Positions 63,350-64,000 of a stretch of 64,000 nucleotides of DNA are shown in pieces; position 1 is the first letter of the stretch; every line of letters starts with the position of its first letter. Both the position numbers and the translations under genes were made by a program. The notes beneath the pieces are model-generated. The model saw nothing but the letters and a program-made list of their open reading frames with translations. It was not told the origin of the DNA and did not search any database. Source of the stretch: Thiomicrorhabdus aquaedulcis (GTDB lineage: Bacteria > Pseudomonadota > Gammaproteobacteria > Thiomicrospirales > Thiomicrospiraceae); assembly GCF_004001325.1 (NCBI RefSeq), contig NZ_AP018722.1, forward strand, positions 2,294,001 to 2,358,000, written 5' to 3'.

Positions 63350-64000
63350 ATGGCTCAAGTACTCAAATCGTCGCACATCCACGATCATTACACCGAAAGT
63401 GGAGAGCACATTATTTCAAAAGATATTTCATATTCTCATATAGGTTCATGGCTCAAAAAAGGCTGGATGGACATGGCGCACGCCCCGGCGGCGTCGCTGT
63501 TTTATGGCCTGGTCATGATGTTTTCTGTCTTAGCGGTGTATACAGCGTTTAAGGATCAACCCATTACCATCTTTAAAATTGCCACCTTTTTTGTCATGAT
63601 TTCACCGTTTTTAGCCACCGGCTTGTACGCTATTTCATGCCAGTTAAGCAAAGGTCAATCGCCCGACTTGTTTAGATCAATGTTTGCTTGGCGACGCAAT
63701 AAAACTGAAATTGCTTTATTTGCTTTGGTGCTTGGGGTCATTGTGGCAATGTGGGCCACCATTACACCTTTAATTGCCGCCATTGCTACGGCCAATACAT
63801 TGTTAATTATTAATCCAGAAGCGGGTTTAATGGGATTTTTAACCTCTGATGCCGGGATTAACTTTTTAATTTCGTTTGCTGTACTGGCCTCTTTAGTGAC
63901 TGCGTTTGTGTTTACCATTAGCGTCATTACTATTCCTCTGCTGTTACGCGACACCCATGTGGGCGTGGTGTCCGCCATGATTTTAAGTTTTCAAGTCGTC
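63350..64000 (+). CDS. DUF2189-type membrane protein, N-terminal part
   Basis: The gene runs off the window after 217 codons. It starts at ATG 63350 with AGGAGG upstream. After about 45 polar residues, hydrophobic segments begin with LFYGLVMMFSVLAVYTAF, IFKIATFFVMISPFLATGLY and further runs, giving at least five membrane spans. GWMDMAHAPAASLFYGL and SPFLATGLYAIS match the DUF2189 family of inner-membrane proteins of unknown function. The rest of the gene lies beyond the window. Confidence 0.75.
   Translation, partial: MAQVLKSSHIHDHYTESGEHIISKDISYSHIGSWLKKGWMDMAHAPAASLFYGLVMMFSVLAVYTAFKDQPITIFKIATFFVMISPFLATGLYAISCQLSKGQSPDLFRSMFAWRRNKTEIALFALVLGVIVAMWATITPLIAAIATANTLLIINPEAGLMGFLTSDAGINFLISFAVLASLVTAFVFTISVITIPLLLRDTHVGVVSAMILSFQVV

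Overview
The window looks like chromosomal DNA of a Gram-negative, mid-GC gammaproteobacterium. Supporting genes are rpoH with an RpoH box, luxS, earP/efp of the arginine-rhamnosylation type, purT, potFGHI, TonB and lipoprotein genes, and a CCA-encoding tRNA-Arg. The mix (ovothiol synthase OvoA, several diguanylate cyclases, a DUF3365 haem sensor) would fit a free-living aquatic Thiotrichales/Thiomicrospira-like bacterium, but that placement is a guess. Coding density is high. AT-rich accessory patches (24.2-26.1, 27.9-31.2, 35.8-37.0 and 51.3-56.3 kb) sit between more GC-rich housekeeping blocks.

Layout. 0-2.7 kb: end of a ChpS/ChpB toxin-antitoxin pair, a frameshifted lipoprotein, and luxS-mtnN (SAH recycling and AI-2). 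2.8-8 kb: a lipoprotein with a poly-C tract, a GGDEF protein with a dead EAL domain, purT, and a lone fliS. 8-14.8 kb: iron uptake (TonB receptor, hemP, fbpC-A-B) around a Fur-like operator, then ppiC. 14.8-19.7 kb: a TolC-MacA-MacB-type efflux operon, divergent from rpoH, whose promoter is overlapped by a perfect CIRCE element. 21-26 kb: DUF1275 protein, ovoA, and a three-lipoprotein CsgG/DUF4810/DUF799 operon between related repeats. 26-31 kb: a flavoprotein, a haem-binding diguanylate cyclase, and an RsbQ-like hydrolase abutting a PAS-diguanylate cyclase. 31-40 kb: zinc protease-like protein, earP-efp, small proteins, nemA, patB and a broken RelE-type toxin-antitoxin pair. 40-46 kb: putrescine transporter operon, then a fic gene between two long direct repeats. 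46-51 kb: response-regulator diguanylate cyclase, MFS transporter, calcium-loop protein. 51-59 kb: phoD, an ABC exporter, two exported lipoproteins, and a decayed duplicate of the calcium-loop gene. 59-64 kb: tRNA-Arg, mutarotase, aroB and aroK separated by a MITE-like element, and the start of a membrane protein gene.

Two observations span the whole window. First, the 12-bp palindrome ACCAGGCCTGGT occurs 21 times perfectly by my count, where about 0.004 copies are expected by chance. About two thirds of copies are intergenic, and there are about ten near-matches. It behaves like an uptake-signal or HIP1-type iterated palindrome that I do not recognise. Second, seven genes are each broken by one missing base, mostly in short homopolymers, and adding one base restores full-length family members in every case. 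That points to systematic sequencing or assembly error, or to slippage. All counts and alignments were made by eye; no database search was run.
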